Shown: positions 30,407-41,255 of the stretch, piece after piece
Layout of the letters: every line of letters starts with the position of its first letter
Numbering within the stretch: the first letter of the stretch is position 1
Program-made: the position numbers and the translations under genes
Source of the DNA: Mycolicibacterium phlei
GTDB taxonomy: Bacteria; Actinomycetota; Actinomycetes; Mycobacteriales; Mycobacteriaceae
DNA length: 64,000 nucleotides
NCBI RefSeq assembly: GCF_001583415.1
Contig: NZ_CP014475.1
Span: forward strand, 310,001 to 374,000
Direction: 5' to 3'
The notes under the pieces: generated by a model
What the model was told of the DNA's origin: nothing
The model's database searches: none
The model's input: the letters and a program-made list of their open reading frames with translations, nothing else

Positions 30407-31873
30407 GTGACCGACCGGCACACGACCAACGACGCAGGCAACCCGATCCCGAGCGTGGAGCACTCGCTCACCGTCGGCCCCGACGGCCCGATCGTGCTGC
30501 ACGATCACTACCTCATCGAGCAGATGGCCAACTTCAACCGGGAGCGCATCCCGGAGCGGCAGCCGCACGCGAAGGGCGGCGGCGCCTTCGGGCACTTCGA
30601 GGTCACCGCCGACGTGAGCGGATACACCAGAGCCGCGGTGTTCCAGCCCGGCACCCGCACCGAGACGCTGATCCGGTTCTCCACCGTCGCCGGTGAGCGC
30701 GGCAGCCCCGACACCTGGCGCGACCCCCGCGGCTTCGCGCTGAAGTTCTACACCAGCGAAGGCATCTTCGACATGGTCGGCAACAACACCCCGGTGTTCT
30801 TCGTGCGCGACCCGATGAAGTTCCAGAACTTCATCCGAAGCCAGAAACGGTTGCAGGCAAACAATCTTCGCGACCACCACATGCAGTGGGACTTCTGGAC
30901 GCTGTCCCCGGAATCCGCCCACCAGGTCACCTGGCTGATGGGAGACCGCGGGATCCCGAAGACCTGGCGGCACATGAACGGCTACTCCAGCCACACCTAC
31001 AGCTGGCTCAACAGCGCCGACGAACTGTTCTGGGTCAAGTACCACTTCAAGACCGACCAGGGCATCGAGTTCCTCACCCAGGAGGAGGGCGACCGCCTCG
31101 CCGGTGAGGACGGTGACTACCACCAGCGCGACCTCTACGAGGCGATTCAGCGAGGCGACTTCCCGAGCTGGACGCTGTACGTGCAGATCATGCCCTTCGA
31201 CGACGCCAAGACCTACCGCTTCAACCCGTTCGATCTGACCAAGGTATGGCCGCACGGCGACTATCCGCTGCACGAGGTCGGACGACTCACGCTGGACCGC
31301 AACGTGACCGACTATCACACCGAGATGGAGCAGGCCGCGTTCGAGCCGAACAACATCGTGCCGGGAACGGGTCTGAGCCCGGACAAGATGCTGCTGGCCC
31401 GCGGCTTCTCCTACTCCGACGCGCACCGCGCTCGGCTCGGCGTGAACTACAAGCAGATCCCGGTGAACGAGCCCAAGAGCCCGGTGAACGCCTACTCCAA
31501 GGACGGTGCGATGCGCATCCGCAACGTCACCGATCCCGTCTACACACCGAACTCGATGGGCGGCCCGGAGGCCGATCCGCGCCGCGCCGCCGAGGTGCAC
31601 TGGGCCTCCGACGGTGACCTGGTGCGCGCGGCCTATACCCCGCGCCGTGACGACGACGACTGGGGACAGGCCGGGACGCTGGTGCGCGAGGTGCTCGACG
31701 ACGCCGCGCGACAACGCCTGATCGACAACGTGGTCGGCCACGTCAGCAAAGGTGTGCGGGAACCGGTGCTGTCGCGTGTCTTCGAGTACTGGCGCAACAT
31801 CGACCCCGAGGTCGGCAAGGCCATCGAGGAGGGAGTGCGGACCGGCGTCAGTCCGGAGCGGCGACCAGTGTGA
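30407..31873 (+). CDS. katA: Monofunctional haem catalase (clade 3 size)
   Basis: 488 residues from a GTG with GGAGGCGA upstream. Catalytic His in [17 protein letters not shown] and Asn in [19 protein letters not shown]; haem-ligand Tyr in [17 protein letters not shown]. The small-subunit length and lack of a C-terminal flavodoxin domain place it with NADPH-binding clade 3 enzymes. Decomposes hydrogen peroxide. Its 3' end overlaps the convergent RibB-like gene by 26 bp. Part of a redox-defence block with Ohr and the egt cluster. Confidence 0.95.
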   Translation: MTDRHTTNDAGNPIPSVEHSLTVGPDGPIVLHDHYLIEQMANFNRERIPERQPHAKGGGAFGHFEVTADVSGYTRAAVFQPGTRTETLIRFSTVAGERGSPDTWRDPRGFALKFYTSEGIFDMVGNNTPVFFVRDPMKFQNFIRSQKRLQANNLRDHHMQWDFWTLSPESAHQVTWLMGDRGIPKTWRHMNGYSSHTYSWLNSADELFWVKYHFKTDQGIEFLTQEEGDRLAGEDGDYHQRDLYEAIQRGDFPSWTLYVQIMPFDDAKTYRFNPFDLTKVWPHGDYPLHEVGRLTLDRNVTDYHTEMEQAAFEPNNIVPGTGLSPDKMLLARGFSYSDAHRARLGVNYKQIPVNEPKSPVNAYSKDGAMRIRNVTDPVYTPNSMGGPEADPRRAAEVHWASDGDLVRAAYTPRRDDDDWGQAGTLVREVLDDAARQRLIDNVVGHVSKGVREPVLSRVFEYWRNIDPEVGKAIEEGVRTGVSPERRPV

Positions 31874-32294
31874 GTCCGTGCCGGCTCGCGAACGCCTCGG
31901 CGTCGGCGATCGCCGTGGCGCCCGCGGATATCCGGTAGCGGTCGACGTCGGCCAGCACCGCTCCACTGGAGCGGGGCAAGGCGGCGTCGGTGAGTGCGAG
32001 CGCGATCTCCGCGGGCGTGCCCCCTGCGTGAGTGACGTCGGCGACCTCGGCAGGGAGGTTCACCGGGTCCGCGTTATCCAAGTGGATGGCGATTCTCGGC
32101 CGGCCGGCGCTGTAGCGGGCGATGAACGCCATCTGTGTGGTCGTCGTCGTGTCCGCACACCCCACGAGCACGATGTGCTGTCCGTGATGCAGCACGATCA
32201 GCTCGCCGCGCGCCAGAGCGGCCGCGCCCGCCGCGATCGACCACCACGGCATATTCCGCAGTGCGGCACGCGAATACACGGTTGTCACGGCCAT
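31848..32294 (-). CDS. RibB-like (3,4-DHBP synthase) pseudoenzyme
   Basis: 148 residues from the ATG at 32294. The N-terminal segment [20 protein letters not shown], then [13 protein letters not shown], lines up with the start of RibB, where the catalytic DDEDRENEGD should follow; here that motif is replaced by [10 protein letters not shown]. The C-terminal half ([37 protein letters not shown]) matches the RibB region RxGHTEAAVDLARLAGL and the final LEEFAxEHGL. The middle of the domain is deleted. It therefore appears to be an inactive relative. Assignment is by eye and tentative. Confidence 0.55.
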   Translation of the reverse strand: MAVTTVYSRAALRNMPWWSIAAGAAALARGELIVLHHGQHIVLVGCADTTTTTQMAFIARYSAGRPRIAIHLDNADPVNLPAEVADVTHAGGTPAEIALALTDAALPRSSGAVLADVDRYRISAGATAIADAEAFASRHGLTLVAAPD

Positions 32295-32361
32295 GTTGGG
32301 TTCTCTCCAAGTCGCTGACACTTGCAGTCATCACCCTATGAGCGACGTCACAGACGAGAAT

Positions 32362-32453
32362 CCGTACAACCACCGAGCCGCCCGGGCGTCAGTCGGCTGC
32401 GCGTTCGAGTCGGCGTTGCGCTGAACGCAATCCCGTAGAACTACCGAGGCGCC
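32362..32453. repeat. Direct repeat pair upstream of the acyl-CoA dehydrogenases
   Basis: CCGTACAACCACCGAGCCGCC-like units at 32362-32382 and 32433-32453 match at 18 of 21 positions, 71 bp apart. The downstream unit contains a GTAG-AA-CTAC dyad and ends 30 bp before the start codon, suggesting an operator pair for an unknown regulator. Confidence 0.45.
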
Positions 32454-32483
32454 GCGGGTCCGTCGTCCCTACCGTCTGAGGAC

Positions 32484-33653
32484 GTGACATCAACGGTCTC
32501 GGAAACGGACGTGGCGAACACAGTCGCGGCCCATCGCCGGAAGCTGCGGACGTGGATCGCCGCCACACAGGATGAGCTCAGCGCCCACCGGTCCGACCAC
32601 CACCGCACCGCCGAGGAGGCGTTGGCCGCGGGCAGTCGGTTCATGCGGTTCCTCTACGACAGCGGCTGGGGCCGGTGGGGTTGGCCGGAGGACGCCGGCG
32701 GGCGGGGAGGCCCGCCGGTGCTGCGGTCCGTGCTCTACGACGAGCTGGAGTACGCCGGCTATCCGGTGCCGCTGCAGTACGAACTGCTGGAGACGATGGC
32801 GCCCGCGGTCCTGCACTTCGCCCCGGACCTGGCGGCCCGCATCCTTCCCGGCGCGTTGACCGGCGAAAAAGTCTGGGCACAGGGCTTTTCCGAACCCGAA
32901 GCGGGCAGCGACCTGGCGGCCCTGCGCTGCCGTGCCCGCCGCGACGGCGACCACTACGTGGTGTCGGGGCAGAAGACATGGACCAGCCAGGGCGTGGGGG
33001 CGTCGCGCATCGCGACCCTGGTGCGCACCGGAACCCCGGAGAGCCGGCACCGCGGCCTGTCGATGCTGATGATCGACCTCGACACCCCGGGGGTCGAGCT
33101 GCGGCCGCTGCGGTTCGCCAACGGCCACAACGAACTCGCCGAGGTGTTCTTCGACGACGTCCGTGTGCCCGCCGACCGGCTGATCGGCGGCGAGGGACAG
33201 GGCTGGGCGGTCGCCATGTACCTGCTGCAGTACGAGCGTGGGAACTACGCGTGGGTGCGGCAGGCGCACATCGCGCGGATGCTCGACAAACTGGTGCGCC
33301 AGACCGGTATCGGCGACGTGACCGCGGTCGAGCGGCTCGGCGAGCTGTGGCTGGCGCTGCAGGCGCTGCGGTTGCGGACCGGGCACACCACACTGCGCCT
33401 GGCCGCCGGGGAGACCCTGGGGCCGGAGATCTCCATCGACAAGGTACTGCTGGGCAGCACCGATCAGCAGGTGTGCGACGCCGCGTTGTCCATGCGCCGC
33501 CGCGATTTCCTGTTCTCCGATGAACCCCTCGACGAGACATGGCGGGCGCAGTGGTTCTACACCCGCGCCTCGACCATCTTCGGCGGCGCCGCGGAGATCC
33601 AACGCAGCATCATCGCCGACCGGGTGCTGGGCCTGCCGAAAGAAGGAGCCTGA
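32484..33653 (+). CDS. Acyl-CoA dehydrogenase, large-type subunit
   Basis: 389 residues, GTG start. FAD/substrate motifs: WAQGFSEPEAGSDLAALRCR, YVVSGQKTWTSQGVGAS, and the C-terminal TIFGGAAEIQRSIIADRVLGLP. It is paired with a shorter ACAD 6 bp downstream, the arrangement of mycobacterial heterotetrameric (alpha2beta2) FadE enzymes that oxidise steroid side-chain or other branched thioesters. Substrate cannot be assigned; no steroid genes are adjacent. Confidence 0.92.
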   Translation: MTSTVSETDVANTVAAHRRKLRTWIAATQDELSAHRSDHHRTAEEALAAGSRFMRFLYDSGWGRWGWPEDAGGRGGPPVLRSVLYDELEYAGYPVPLQYELLETMAPAVLHFAPDLAARILPGALTGEKVWAQGFSEPEAGSDLAALRCRARRDGDHYVVSGQKTWTSQGVGASRIATLVRTGTPESRHRGLSMLMIDLDTPGVELRPLRFANGHNELAEVFFDDVRVPADRLIGGEGQGWAVAMYLLQYERGNYAWVRQAHIARMLDKLVRQTGIGDVTAVERLGELWLALQALRLRTGHTTLRLAAGETLGPEISIDKVLLGSTDQQVCDAALSMRRRDFLFSDEPLDETWRAQWFYTRASTIFGGAAEIQRSIIADRVLGLPKEGA

Positions 33654-33659
33654 CAGTCG

Positions 33660-34643
33660 ATGGACGCCACAGAGAAAGCCGAACTCCGGGACAGCCTGCG
33701 GGCGTTGTTCGCGGCCGCGCGCACCGAGACCGGGGCGGTGGCCGCAGAGCTGCGCGACCTGGGCTGGGACGAGGTGGTCGCGGAGGACCCGAGCGCGGTG
33801 GCACTACTGTTCGAGGAACAGGGCAGGGCACTCGTCACCTCCACGCTGCTCGATGAAACCGTGGCGGGGACACTGGGATTGGAGCGGACGGACACGGCAG
33901 TCGCATACCCGCTGGAGGTGGGCGACCTGTGGGCGCCGTGCCCGGCCGCGGCGGACGTGACCGGGGGCCTCGGCCCGGTCGTGCGCACCGGGGGACGTCA
34001 ACCCGAGCGGATCGTGCTGCCCCTCGGCCCCACCGAGATCCGCGTGGTACCCGGTTCCGAGGTCGACCTGCGTCCGGTCGCCGGACTCGATCCGGACGGC
34101 GGATGGGCGCGGCTGGACTCCATCCCGGCCGCGGCCGCCGGAACCGTACTGGCCGCCTCCTGGACCGATGCGGTCGCCGTCGCGCGCCGTGCCCTGGCCG
34201 CGGAGTCGGTCGGGTTGGCGCGTGCGGCACTCGCGCTGGCCACCGCGCACGTCACCGAACGGCGCCAGTTCGGCCGGTCCATCGGCAGCTTCCAGGCCGT
34301 GCGGTTCCGCCTGGCCGACGCGCAGATCGCGATCGAATCGGCCGCCGAGGCGGTTCGGGTCGCGTTCGCCACGGATTCGGGGCTGGCCGCGGTGGCCGCC
34401 AAGGCGATCGCCGCCCGCGCGGTCGACTCGGCGGTCAGGACCGCCGCGCAGGTGTGCGGGGCGATGGGCATGACGTGGGAGTTCGGACTGCACCGCGTCA
34501 TCCGCAGGGGGTTGGTGCTCGACCAACTGCTCGGTGACAGCGGAGCCGTCTCGACGGCGCTGGGGCGACACCTCGTGGAATCGGCGGTGGAATCGGCGAC
34601 TTTGCCGTTGCTCGATCCCCTGTCGATTCCGCTGACCCGGTGA
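33660..34643 (+). CDS. Acyl-CoA dehydrogenase, small-type partner subunit
   Basis: 327 residues. The N-terminal domain is short and divergent, and the FAD-contact SEPxAGSD-type motif is absent; the C-terminal helical bundle is clear (ATAHVTERRQFGRSIGSFQAVRF; CGAMGMTWEFGLHRVIRRG). This is characteristic of the second subunit in FadE heterotetramers. It starts 6 bp after the first ACAD and is certainly co-transcribed. Confidence 0.88.
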   Translation: MDATEKAELRDSLRALFAAARTETGAVAAELRDLGWDEVVAEDPSAVALLFEEQGRALVTSTLLDETVAGTLGLERTDTAVAYPLEVGDLWAPCPAAADVTGGLGPVVRTGGRQPERIVLPLGPTEIRVVPGSEVDLRPVAGLDPDGGWARLDSIPAAAAGTVLAASWTDAVAVARRALAAESVGLARAALALATAHVTERRQFGRSIGSFQAVRFRLADAQIAIESAAEAVRVAFATDSGLAAVAAKAIAARAVDSAVRTAAQVCGAMGMTWEFGLHRVIRRGLVLDQLLGDSGAVSTALGRHLVESAVESATLPLLDPLSIPLTR

Positions 34644-34700
34644 CCCCGAGGGCGGCGTCTCGCCCTTGCCGTTCGCAGCCCTGATCGCAAGGATCGGGTC

Positions 34701-35132
34701 ATGAGTATCGACGTGGTTTTCACCATGGAGTCCACCGCCACCGGCGGCGGGCGCGAAGGACACGTGAAGTCGTCGACCGGTCGCATCGACCTCGACACCA
34801 ACCATCCCAAGGAGATGGGCGGCAGCGGTGTGGGAACCAACCCAGAGGAACTGTTCTCCGCCGGCTACGCGGCCTGCTTCCTCGGCGCGCTGCGCCTGGT
34901 CGCGCGCAACGAGAAGATCGACCTCGACGACGCCACCGGGATCACCGCCCGGATCGGCTTCGGCAAGGACCCGTCGGACGGCGGATTCGGTCTCACCGCC
35001 CACCTCATCGGCTACCTGCCCGGACTCGAGCAGGGCGCGGCCGAGGAGCTGATGAACAAGGCGCACCAGGTGTGCCCGTACTCCAAGGCCACCCGCGGCA
35101 ACATCGACGTCAAACTGTCCGCGAAGGTCTGA
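34701..35132 (+). CDS. ohr: Organic hydroperoxide resistance protein (Ohr/OsmC)
   Basis: 143 residues. Peroxidatic Cys in FSAGYAACFLGALRL (about 60) and resolving Cys in AHQVCPYSKATRGN (about 125); catalytic Arg in GGREGHVKSSTG. Reduces organic hydroperoxides with a dithiol reductant. No MarR-type OhrR gene is adjacent. The next gene starts 3 bp after its stop. Confidence 0.93.
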   Translation: MSIDVVFTMESTATGGGREGHVKSSTGRIDLDTNHPKEMGGSGVGTNPEELFSAGYAACFLGALRLVARNEKIDLDDATGITARIGFGKDPSDGGFGLTAHLIGYLPGLEQGAAEELMNKAHQVCPYSKATRGNIDVKLSAKV

Positions 35133-35135
35133 CCG

Positions 35136-35807
35136 GTGCCGACCTGGACGCTCTGTCATCGGGGAGGTCGCCGGGGAGCAGCCGTGATCGCCGCAGTGGC
35201 CGTCGGCCTGGCGCTGGCGGCGCCGGCGGGCGCGCGTCCATCCGACCCCGGCGTGGTGAACTACGCGGTGCTGCCCAAGGGGTCGGTGAGCAATATCGTC
35301 GGTGCCACACTGCGTTTCGAGTGGACCTTCACCGACCCGGTGCAGAACTTCTACGTCGACAACCCGGCGTGCAACAACTGGGCCGACATCGGCCTGCCGG
35401 ACGTGTACGCCGATCCGGACCTGGCGTCGTTCCGCGGCGCGGTGACCCAGGAGTCGCCCACCGACGCCAGGCATCTGGTCAAACAGGCCGTCGGCGTGTT
35501 CGCCACCAACGACGCCGCCGAACGGGCGTTCCACCGCGTCGTCGACCGCACCACCGGCTGCGCCGGGCAGACCACCGCGATGCACCTCGACAACCTCACC
35601 ACCCAGGTGTGGTCGTTCACCGCGGGCCCGACCACCGGCACCGACGCCGACTGGGTCAAACAGGAGGCCGGCACCGACCGCCGGTGCTTCACCACCACCC
35701 GGCTGCGGGAGAACGTGCTGCTGCAGGCCAAGGTCTGCCAATCCGGCAACGGCGGACCCGCGGTGAACGTGCTGGCCGGTGCCATGCAGAACACGCTCGG
35801 GCAATGA
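35136..35807 (+). CDS. Secreted PknH-sensor-domain-like protein (Rv3705c-like)
   Basis: 223 residues, GTG start. Signal peptide (AVIAAVAVGLALAAPAGARP). The mature domain resembles the extracellular sensor of PknH and the family of small secreted relatives: four conserved cysteines (NPACNNW, TTGCAGQT, DRRCFTT, KVCQSGN) probably form two disulfides, and NNLTTQVWSF-like strands fit. No kinase is attached. It directly precedes the egt cluster, as its M. tuberculosis counterpart does. Confidence 0.82.
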   Translation: MPTWTLCHRGGRRGAAVIAAVAVGLALAAPAGARPSDPGVVNYAVLPKGSVSNIVGATLRFEWTFTDPVQNFYVDNPACNNWADIGLPDVYADPDLASFRGAVTQESPTDARHLVKQAVGVFATNDAAERAFHRVVDRTTGCAGQTTAMHLDNLTTQVWSFTAGPTTGTDADWVKQEAGTDRRCFTTTRLRENVLLQAKVCQSGNGGPAVNVLAGAMQNTLGQ

Positions 35808-35907
35808 CCGGCAGCGCCGGCGCCCGAAAAACCGCGCGACTTTGTCGGTGTCATCTGGAAGATGTGTGAAGGGGCGATCGGTCCACACCCGGAAGGGGAT
35901 GGTTGGG

Positions 35908-37197
35908 ATGACCTTCACCATCACGCCCACGGCGACTGACGCGCGCGCGCCGGACCTGACCAGCGCCCGGGACGCGGCCGCCCACATCGCGCGGAACTGC
36001 CTGCACGACGGACCCGCAGGCCGGGTCGGCCTGGAGATCGAGGCGCACTGCTTCGACCTCACCGACCCCGCGCGCCGGCCCGGCTGGGACGAACTGACCC
36101 GCGTCATCGCCGACCTCCCGCCCCTGCCCGGCGGCAGCCGCGTGACCGTCGAACCCGGCGGCGCCGTCGAACTGTCCGGTCCGCCGCTGCCGGGACCGCT
36201 GCCCGCCATCGCCGCGATGACCGCCGACCGCGCGGTGCTGCGCACCGCGTTCCACCGGCGGGGGCTCGGGCTGGTGCTGCTCGGCGCCGACCCGCTGCGC
36301 CCGCCGCACCGGGTCAACCCCGGCGACCGCTACCGCGCCATGGAGACGTTCTTTACCGCCAGCGGCACCCGCAGCGCCGGGGCGGCGATGATGACGTCGA
36401 CGGCGTCGATCCAGCTCAACGTCGACGCGGGCCCGCGCGACGGGTGGGCCGACCGGGTCCGCCTCGCCCACGCGCTCGGCCCCACGATGATCGCCGTCGC
36501 CGCCAACTCGCCCCTGCTGCACGGTGAGTTCACCGGCTGGCAGTCGGCCCGCCAGTGGGTGTGGGGCCGGCTGGACTCCGCGCGGTGCGGACCGGTGCTG
36601 GGGGAGAGCGGGGACGATCCGGCCAGCGACTGGGCCCGCTATGCACTCAAGGCCCCGGTGATGCTGGTCAACACCGGCGACGGCGCCGAGGCCGTCACCG
36701 AATGGGCGCCGTTCGCCGACTGGGCCGACGGGCGGCTGCGGCTGGGCGGGCGCCGTCCCACCACCGCGGACCTGGACTATCACCTGACCACGCTGTTCCC
36801 CCCGGTGCGGCCACGCCGCTGGCTGGAGATCCGCTACCTCGACAGCGTGCCCGACGCGCTGTGGCCGGCGCTGGTGTACACCGTCGTCACCCTGCTCGAC
36901 GACCCCGCCGCCGCGGCCGTCGCCGCCGAGGCCACCGCCCCCGTCGCCACCGCGTGGGACCGCGCCGCCCAACTCGGCCTTGGTGACCGGCACCTGCGGG
37001 CGGCCGCGCAGCGCTGCGTCGCCGCCGTCGCCGACCGGGCGCCTACCGAGATCCAGGAATCGATGCGACAGTTGACGCGTTTGGTCGAGCAGGGCCGGTC
37101 CCCGGCCGACGACTTCAGCGACCGGGTCGTCGCGCACGGTCTCGCGCCCGCACTCACCCAACTGGCACTCACCCAACCGGCACAAGGGGAGCTGTGA
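35908..37197 (+). CDS. egtA: Ergothioneine biosynthesis glutamate-cysteine ligase EgtA
   Basis: 429 residues from the ATG at 35908, nine bases after GGAAGGGG; the ATG at 35899 is too close to it. GCS2-like fold: [12 protein letters not shown] (metal-binding Glu), [39 protein letters not shown]. Makes gamma-glutamylcysteine, the sulfur donor used by EgtB. First of five overlapping genes. Confidence 0.95.
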   Translation: MTFTITPTATDARAPDLTSARDAAAHIARNCLHDGPAGRVGLEIEAHCFDLTDPARRPGWDELTRVIADLPPLPGGSRVTVEPGGAVELSGPPLPGPLPAIAAMTADRAVLRTAFHRRGLGLVLLGADPLRPPHRVNPGDRYRAMETFFTASGTRSAGAAMMTSTASIQLNVDAGPRDGWADRVRLAHALGPTMIAVAANSPLLHGEFTGWQSARQWVWGRLDSARCGPVLGESGDDPASDWARYALKAPVMLVNTGDGAEAVTEWAPFADWADGRLRLGGRRPTTADLDYHLTTLFPPVRPRRWLEIRYLDSVPDALWPALVYTVVTLLDDPAAAAVAAEATAPVATAWDRAAQLGLGDRHLRAAAQRCVAAVADRAPTEIQESMRQLTRLVEQGRSPADDFSDRVVAHGLAPALTQLALTQPAQGEL

Positions 37198-38489
37198 CAA
37201 CTCGCGAAACGATCGCGCGCGAACTGACCCGGGCCCGGGAACGCACGCTGCGGCTCGTTGACTTCGACGACGCCGAGCTGCAACGCCAGTACAACCCGCT
37301 GATGAGCCCGCTGGTGTGGGACCTCGCCCACATCGGGCAGCAGGAGGAGCTGTGGCTGCTGCGTGACGGCGACCCGAACCGGCCCGGAATGCTGCGCCCC
37401 GACGTCGAACAGCTCTACGACGCGTTCGTCAACCCCCGCGCCACCCGGGCGAAGCTGCCGCTGCTGCCGCCCACCGACGCCCGCGCCTACTGCGCCACCG
37501 TGCGCGACAAGGTGCTCGACACCCTCGACAAGCTCCCCGACGACGACCCGGGCTTCACCTTCGGCATGGTCATCAGCCACGAGAACCAGCACGACGAGAC
37601 CATGCTGCAGGCACTGAACCTGCGTGAGGGCCCGCCGCTGCTCGGACCCGGTGATCCGTTGCCCGCCGGCCGCCCCGGCGTCGCGGGCACCTCGGTGCTG
37701 GTGCCCGGCGGTGAGTTCGTGCTCGGCGTGGACGCGGTGACCGAACCGCACTCGCTGGACAACGAACGGCCGGCGCACGTCGTCGACGTCCCGGCGTTCC
37801 GCATCGGCCGCGTCCCGGTCACCAACGCCGAGTGGCGCGGCTTCATCGACGACGGCGGCTACGACAACCCGCGCTGGTGGTCGCCGCGCGGCTGGGCCTA
37901 CCGGCAGGAGGCCGGTCTGCGCGCCCCGCAGTTCTGGAACGACGGCGACCTCGCGGGCACCCGCACCCGGTTCGGCCACGTCGAACCGATCCCCGACGAC
38001 GAACCGGTGCAGCACATCACCTACTTCGAGGCAGAGGCGTACGCGGCGTGGGCGGGTGCGCGGCTGCCCACCGAGATCGAATGGGAGAAGGCCTGCGCGT
38101 GGGACCCCGCCGCCGGTACCCGACGTCGATTCCCCTGGGGCAGTTCGGAACCCACCGCACACCTGGCCAACCTCGGGGGCGACGCGCTGCGGCCCGCACC
38201 GGTCGGTGCGTACCCGGCCGGGGCGTCGGCGTACGGCGCCGAACAGATGCTCGGCGACGTGTGGGAGTGGACGACGTCGCCGCTGCGGCCGTGGCCGGGA
38301 TTCACCCCGATGGTCTACGAGCGCTACTCACAGCCGTTCTTCGAAGGTTCGGGGGCCGGGGACTACAAGGTGCTGCGCGGCGGCTCCTGGGCGGTGGCCC
38401 CGGGCATCCTGCGGCCCAGCTTCCGCAACTGGGATCACCCGATCCGGCGGCAGATCTTCGCCGGCGTCCGGCTGGCCTGGGACGTCTGA
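37194..38489 (+). CDS. egtB: Sulfoxide synthase EgtB
   Basis: 431 residues, GTG start overlapping the egtA stop by 4 bp. N-terminal DinB-like domain with iron ligands His in [13 protein letters not shown] and HxxxH in [14 protein letters not shown]-terminal FGE-sulfatase domain ([58 protein letters not shown]). Joins gamma-Glu-Cys and hercynine with O2 to make the sulfoxide. Confidence 0.97.
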   Translation: MTTRETIARELTRARERTLRLVDFDDAELQRQYNPLMSPLVWDLAHIGQQEELWLLRDGDPNRPGMLRPDVEQLYDAFVNPRATRAKLPLLPPTDARAYCATVRDKVLDTLDKLPDDDPGFTFGMVISHENQHDETMLQALNLREGPPLLGPGDPLPAGRPGVAGTSVLVPGGEFVLGVDAVTEPHSLDNERPAHVVDVPAFRIGRVPVTNAEWRGFIDDGGYDNPRWWSPRGWAYRQEAGLRAPQFWNDGDLAGTRTRFGHVEPIPDDEPVQHITYFEAEAYAAWAGARLPTEIEWEKACAWDPAAGTRRRFPWGSSEPTAHLANLGGDALRPAPVGAYPAGASAYGAEQMLGDVWEWTTSPLRPWPGFTPMVYERYSQPFFEGSGAGDYKVLRGGSWAVAPGILRPSFRNWDHPIRRQIFAGVRLAWDV

Positions 38490-39181
38490 TGTGCAGGCAC
38501 CTCGGGTGGCTCGGCGCCCCGGTCTCGGTGGCGTCGCTGGTCCTGGATCCGCCCAACGGCCTTCTGGTGCAGTCCTATTCGCCGCGCCGCCAGAAGCACG
38601 GGCTGATGAACGCCGACGGTTGGGGTGTCGGCTTCTTCGACGGGCAGACCCCGCGGCGCTGGCGCAGCGCGTCCCCGATCTGGGGCGACGCGTCACTGGC
38701 CTCGGTGGCACCCGCACTGCGCAGCGGGTGCGTGGTGGCCGCGGTGCGCTCGGCCAGCGTCGGCATGCCGATCGAGGCGTCGGCCGCGGCGCCGTTCACC
38801 GACGGGCGATGGCTGTTGTCGCACAACGGCCTCGTCGACCGGGCGGTGCTGCCGCCGTCGACGACGGCGGAGTCGACCAACGACAGCGCCCTGCTCGCCG
38901 CGCTGATCTTCGAGCGGGGTCTCGACGCGCTCGCCGACACCGTCGTCGAGGTCGGCGAGGCCGACCCCGACGCACGCCTGAACATCCTGGCCGCCGACGG
39001 AACCCGGATGCTCGCCACCACCTGGGGGGACACGCTGTCGGTGCTGCGCCGCGCCGACGGGGTGGTGCTGGCCAGCGAACCCTACGACGACGACCCGGCC
39101 TGGCGGGACATCCCCGACCGGCATCTCGTCGAGGTCGCCGGTGCGAACGTCGCACTGACCCCGCTGAAAGGATCGTCATGA
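38489..39181 (+). CDS. egtC: Gamma-glutamyl hercynylcysteine sulfoxide amidohydrolase EgtC
   Basis: 230 residues beginning [11 protein letters not shown]; Cys2 is the Ntn nucleophile. [10 protein letters not shown] is the class II amidohydrolase loop. Removes glutamate from the EgtB product. Starts within the egtB stop (1-bp overlap) and overlaps egtD by 4 bp. Confidence 0.96.
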   Translation: MCRHLGWLGAPVSVASLVLDPPNGLLVQSYSPRRQKHGLMNADGWGVGFFDGQTPRRWRSASPIWGDASLASVAPALRSGCVVAAVRSASVGMPIEASAAAPFTDGRWLLSHNGLVDRAVLPPSTTAESTNDSALLAALIFERGLDALADTVVEVGEADPDARLNILAADGTRMLATTWGDTLSVLRRADGVVLASEPYDDDPAWRDIPDRHLVEVAGANVALTPLKGSS

Positions 39182-40143
39182 CCCTCACGTTGTCGAACCA
39201 CCTGGCGGCGGACTCCGCGACGGCCGCACTGCGCCGCGACGTCCGGGACGGGCTGACCCGAACCCCGAAGTCGTTGCCGCCCAAATGGTTCTACGACTCC
39301 ATCGGCAGCGACCTGTTCGACCAGATCACCCGGCTTGCGGAGTACTACCCGACCCGCACCGAGGCGCTGATCCTGCGGGAGCGTTCGGCGGAGATCGCGG
39401 CGGCCTCCGGCGCCGACACGCTGGTCGAGTTGGGCAGCGGCACCTCCGAGAAGACCCGGATGCTGCTCGCCGCGCTGCACGACCGCGGCGCGCTGCGGCG
39501 GTTCATCCCGTTCGACGTCGACGCCACCGTGCTGACCGCGGCGGGCTCGGCGATCGCCGCGGAGTATCCGGGCATCGAGATCGACGCGGTCTGCGGCGAT
39601 TTCGAGGAGCACCTCGGCAAGATCCCACGGGTGGGCCGACGGCTGGTCGCGTTCCTGGGCTCGACGATCGGCAACCTGACCCCCGGCCCGCGCGCGGACT
39701 TCCTGGCCGCGCTGTCGGACACCCTGCAGCCCGGCGACAGCCTGCTGCTGGGCACCGACCTGGTCAAGGACACCGACCGGCTGGTGCGCGCCTACGACGA
39801 CAGCGCGGGCGTCACCGCGCGGTTCAACCGCAATGTGCTGGCGGTGGTCAACCGCGAACTCGACGCCGACTTCGACCTCGCCGCCTTCGAGCACGTCGCG
39901 AAATGGAATGCGGCCGAGGAGCGTATCGAGATGTGGCTGCGCGCAACCGCACCGCAGCGGGTGCGGGTGCGCGATCTCGGGCTGATCGTCGAGTTCGCCG
40001 CAGGGGAGGAGATGCTGACCGAGGTGTCGTGCAAGTTCCGGCGCGAGGGCGTCACCGCCGAACTCGCCGCGGCGGGGCTGCGGTGTACGCACTGGTGGAC
40101 GGACCCGGTGGGCGACTTCGCCCTGTCGCTGTCGGTGAAATGA
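39178..40143 (+). CDS. egtD: L-histidine N-alpha-methyltransferase EgtD
   Basis: 321 residues. Methyltransf_33 fold: [59 protein letters not shown] and LLGTDLVKD. Trimethylates histidine with SAM to hercynine, the first step of the pathway. 4-bp overlaps on both sides. Confidence 0.97.
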   Translation: MTLTLSNHLAADSATAALRRDVRDGLTRTPKSLPPKWFYDSIGSDLFDQITRLAEYYPTRTEALILRERSAEIAAASGADTLVELGSGTSEKTRMLLAALHDRGALRRFIPFDVDATVLTAAGSAIAAEYPGIEIDAVCGDFEEHLGKIPRVGRRLVAFLGSTIGNLTPGPRADFLAALSDTLQPGDSLLLGTDLVKDTDRLVRAYDDSAGVTARFNRNVLAVVNRELDADFDLAAFEHVAKWNAAEERIEMWLRATAPQRVRVRDLGLIVEFAAGEEMLTEVSCKFRREGVTAELAAAGLRCTHWWTDPVGDFALSLSVK

Positions 40144-41255
40144 GCCTCGCGGAGGTCTGGCGCGCGGCACGGCCCGCCGTCGCCGGCGTACACCTCGACA
40201 GCGCGGCCTGCTCCCGGCAGAGCTACGCCGTGATGGAGGCCGCCGCGCAGCACGCCCAGCACGAGGCCGAGGTCGGCGGGTACGTCGCCGCCGAGGCGGC
40301 CACCCCGACACTGGACGCGGGGCGCGCCGCGATCGGCGCGCTGACCGGGCAGCGCGACGTCGTCTTCACCACGGGCTCCAACAACGCGCTCGACCTGCTG
40401 CTGTCGAGTTGGCCCGGGGAGCGCACGCTGGCCTGCCTGCCCGGCGAGTATGGACCGAACCTGGCGATCATGGCGGCCAACGGTTTCGCGGTCCGCGCAC
40501 TGCCCGCCGACGGTGACGGCCGCCTCGATGTCGACGCGGCGCGGCGGGCGCTGGCCGCCGATCCGCCGGCGCTGGTGCACCTCACGGCACTGGGCAGCCA
40601 CCGCGGGCTCGCGCAGCCGGTGGCCGAGCTGGCGGCCGTCTGCGCCGAGCTCGGGCTGCCGCTGGTGGTCGACGCCGCCCAGGCGCTCGGGCATCTGGAC
40701 TGCGCGGTCGCGCCCGCGGCCGTCTACGGGTCGTCACGCAAGTGGATCGCCGGGCCGCGGGGCGTCGGGTTCCTGGCGCTCGACGCGGATCTGGTGCGGC
40801 GGCTGCGTCCCCGGATCCCGCCGCCGGAGTGGAATCTGCCGATGAGTGTGCCGGAGCGGCTGGAGCACGGCGAGACGAACCTCGCTGCCCGGCTGGGCTT
40901 CTCGGTCGCACTGGGTGAGCACCTGGCCGCGGGGCCGGAACAGGTGCGGGCACGGCTCGCCGAGGTGGGCGCGATGACCCGCGACGCCGTCGCCGACATC
41001 GACGGGTGGCGGGTCATCGAGGCGCGCGACGAGCCGACCGCCATCACCACGCTCGCGCCGACGGGCGGCGCGGACCCGAAGACGGTGCGGCAGTGGCTGA
41101 TCGACGAGCGGGGGATCGTCACCACGGTCGCCGAACGGCAGCGCGCCCCGTTCGAGATGACGACACCGGTGCTGCGGCTCTCCCCGCACGTCGACGTCAC
41201 CGCCGACGAACTGGAGTTGTTCGTGCGGGCGCTGGCCGACGCCACCCGGGCGTGA
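40140..41255 (+). CDS. egtE: Hercynylcysteine sulfoxide lyase EgtE
   Basis: 371 residues. Class V aminotransferase fold with the PLP lysine in [17 protein letters not shown], and N/H contacts in [11 protein letters not shown] and [12 protein letters not shown]. Cleaves the sulfoxide to ergothioneine. Overlaps egtD by 4 bp; the convergent lipoprotein stop abuts its own stop. Confidence 0.95.
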   Translation: MSLAEVWRAARPAVAGVHLDSAACSRQSYAVMEAAAQHAQHEAEVGGYVAAEAATPTLDAGRAAIGALTGQRDVVFTTGSNNALDLLLSSWPGERTLACLPGEYGPNLAIMAANGFAVRALPADGDGRLDVDAARRALAADPPALVHLTALGSHRGLAQPVAELAAVCAELGLPLVVDAAQALGHLDCAVAPAAVYGSSRKWIAGPRGVGFLALDADLVRRLRPRIPPPEWNLPMSVPERLEHGETNLAARLGFSVALGEHLAAGPEQVRARLAEVGAMTRDAVADIDGWRVIEARDEPTAITTLAPTGGADPKTVRQWLIDERGIVTTVAERQRAPFEMTTPVLRLSPHVDVTADELELFVRALADATRA

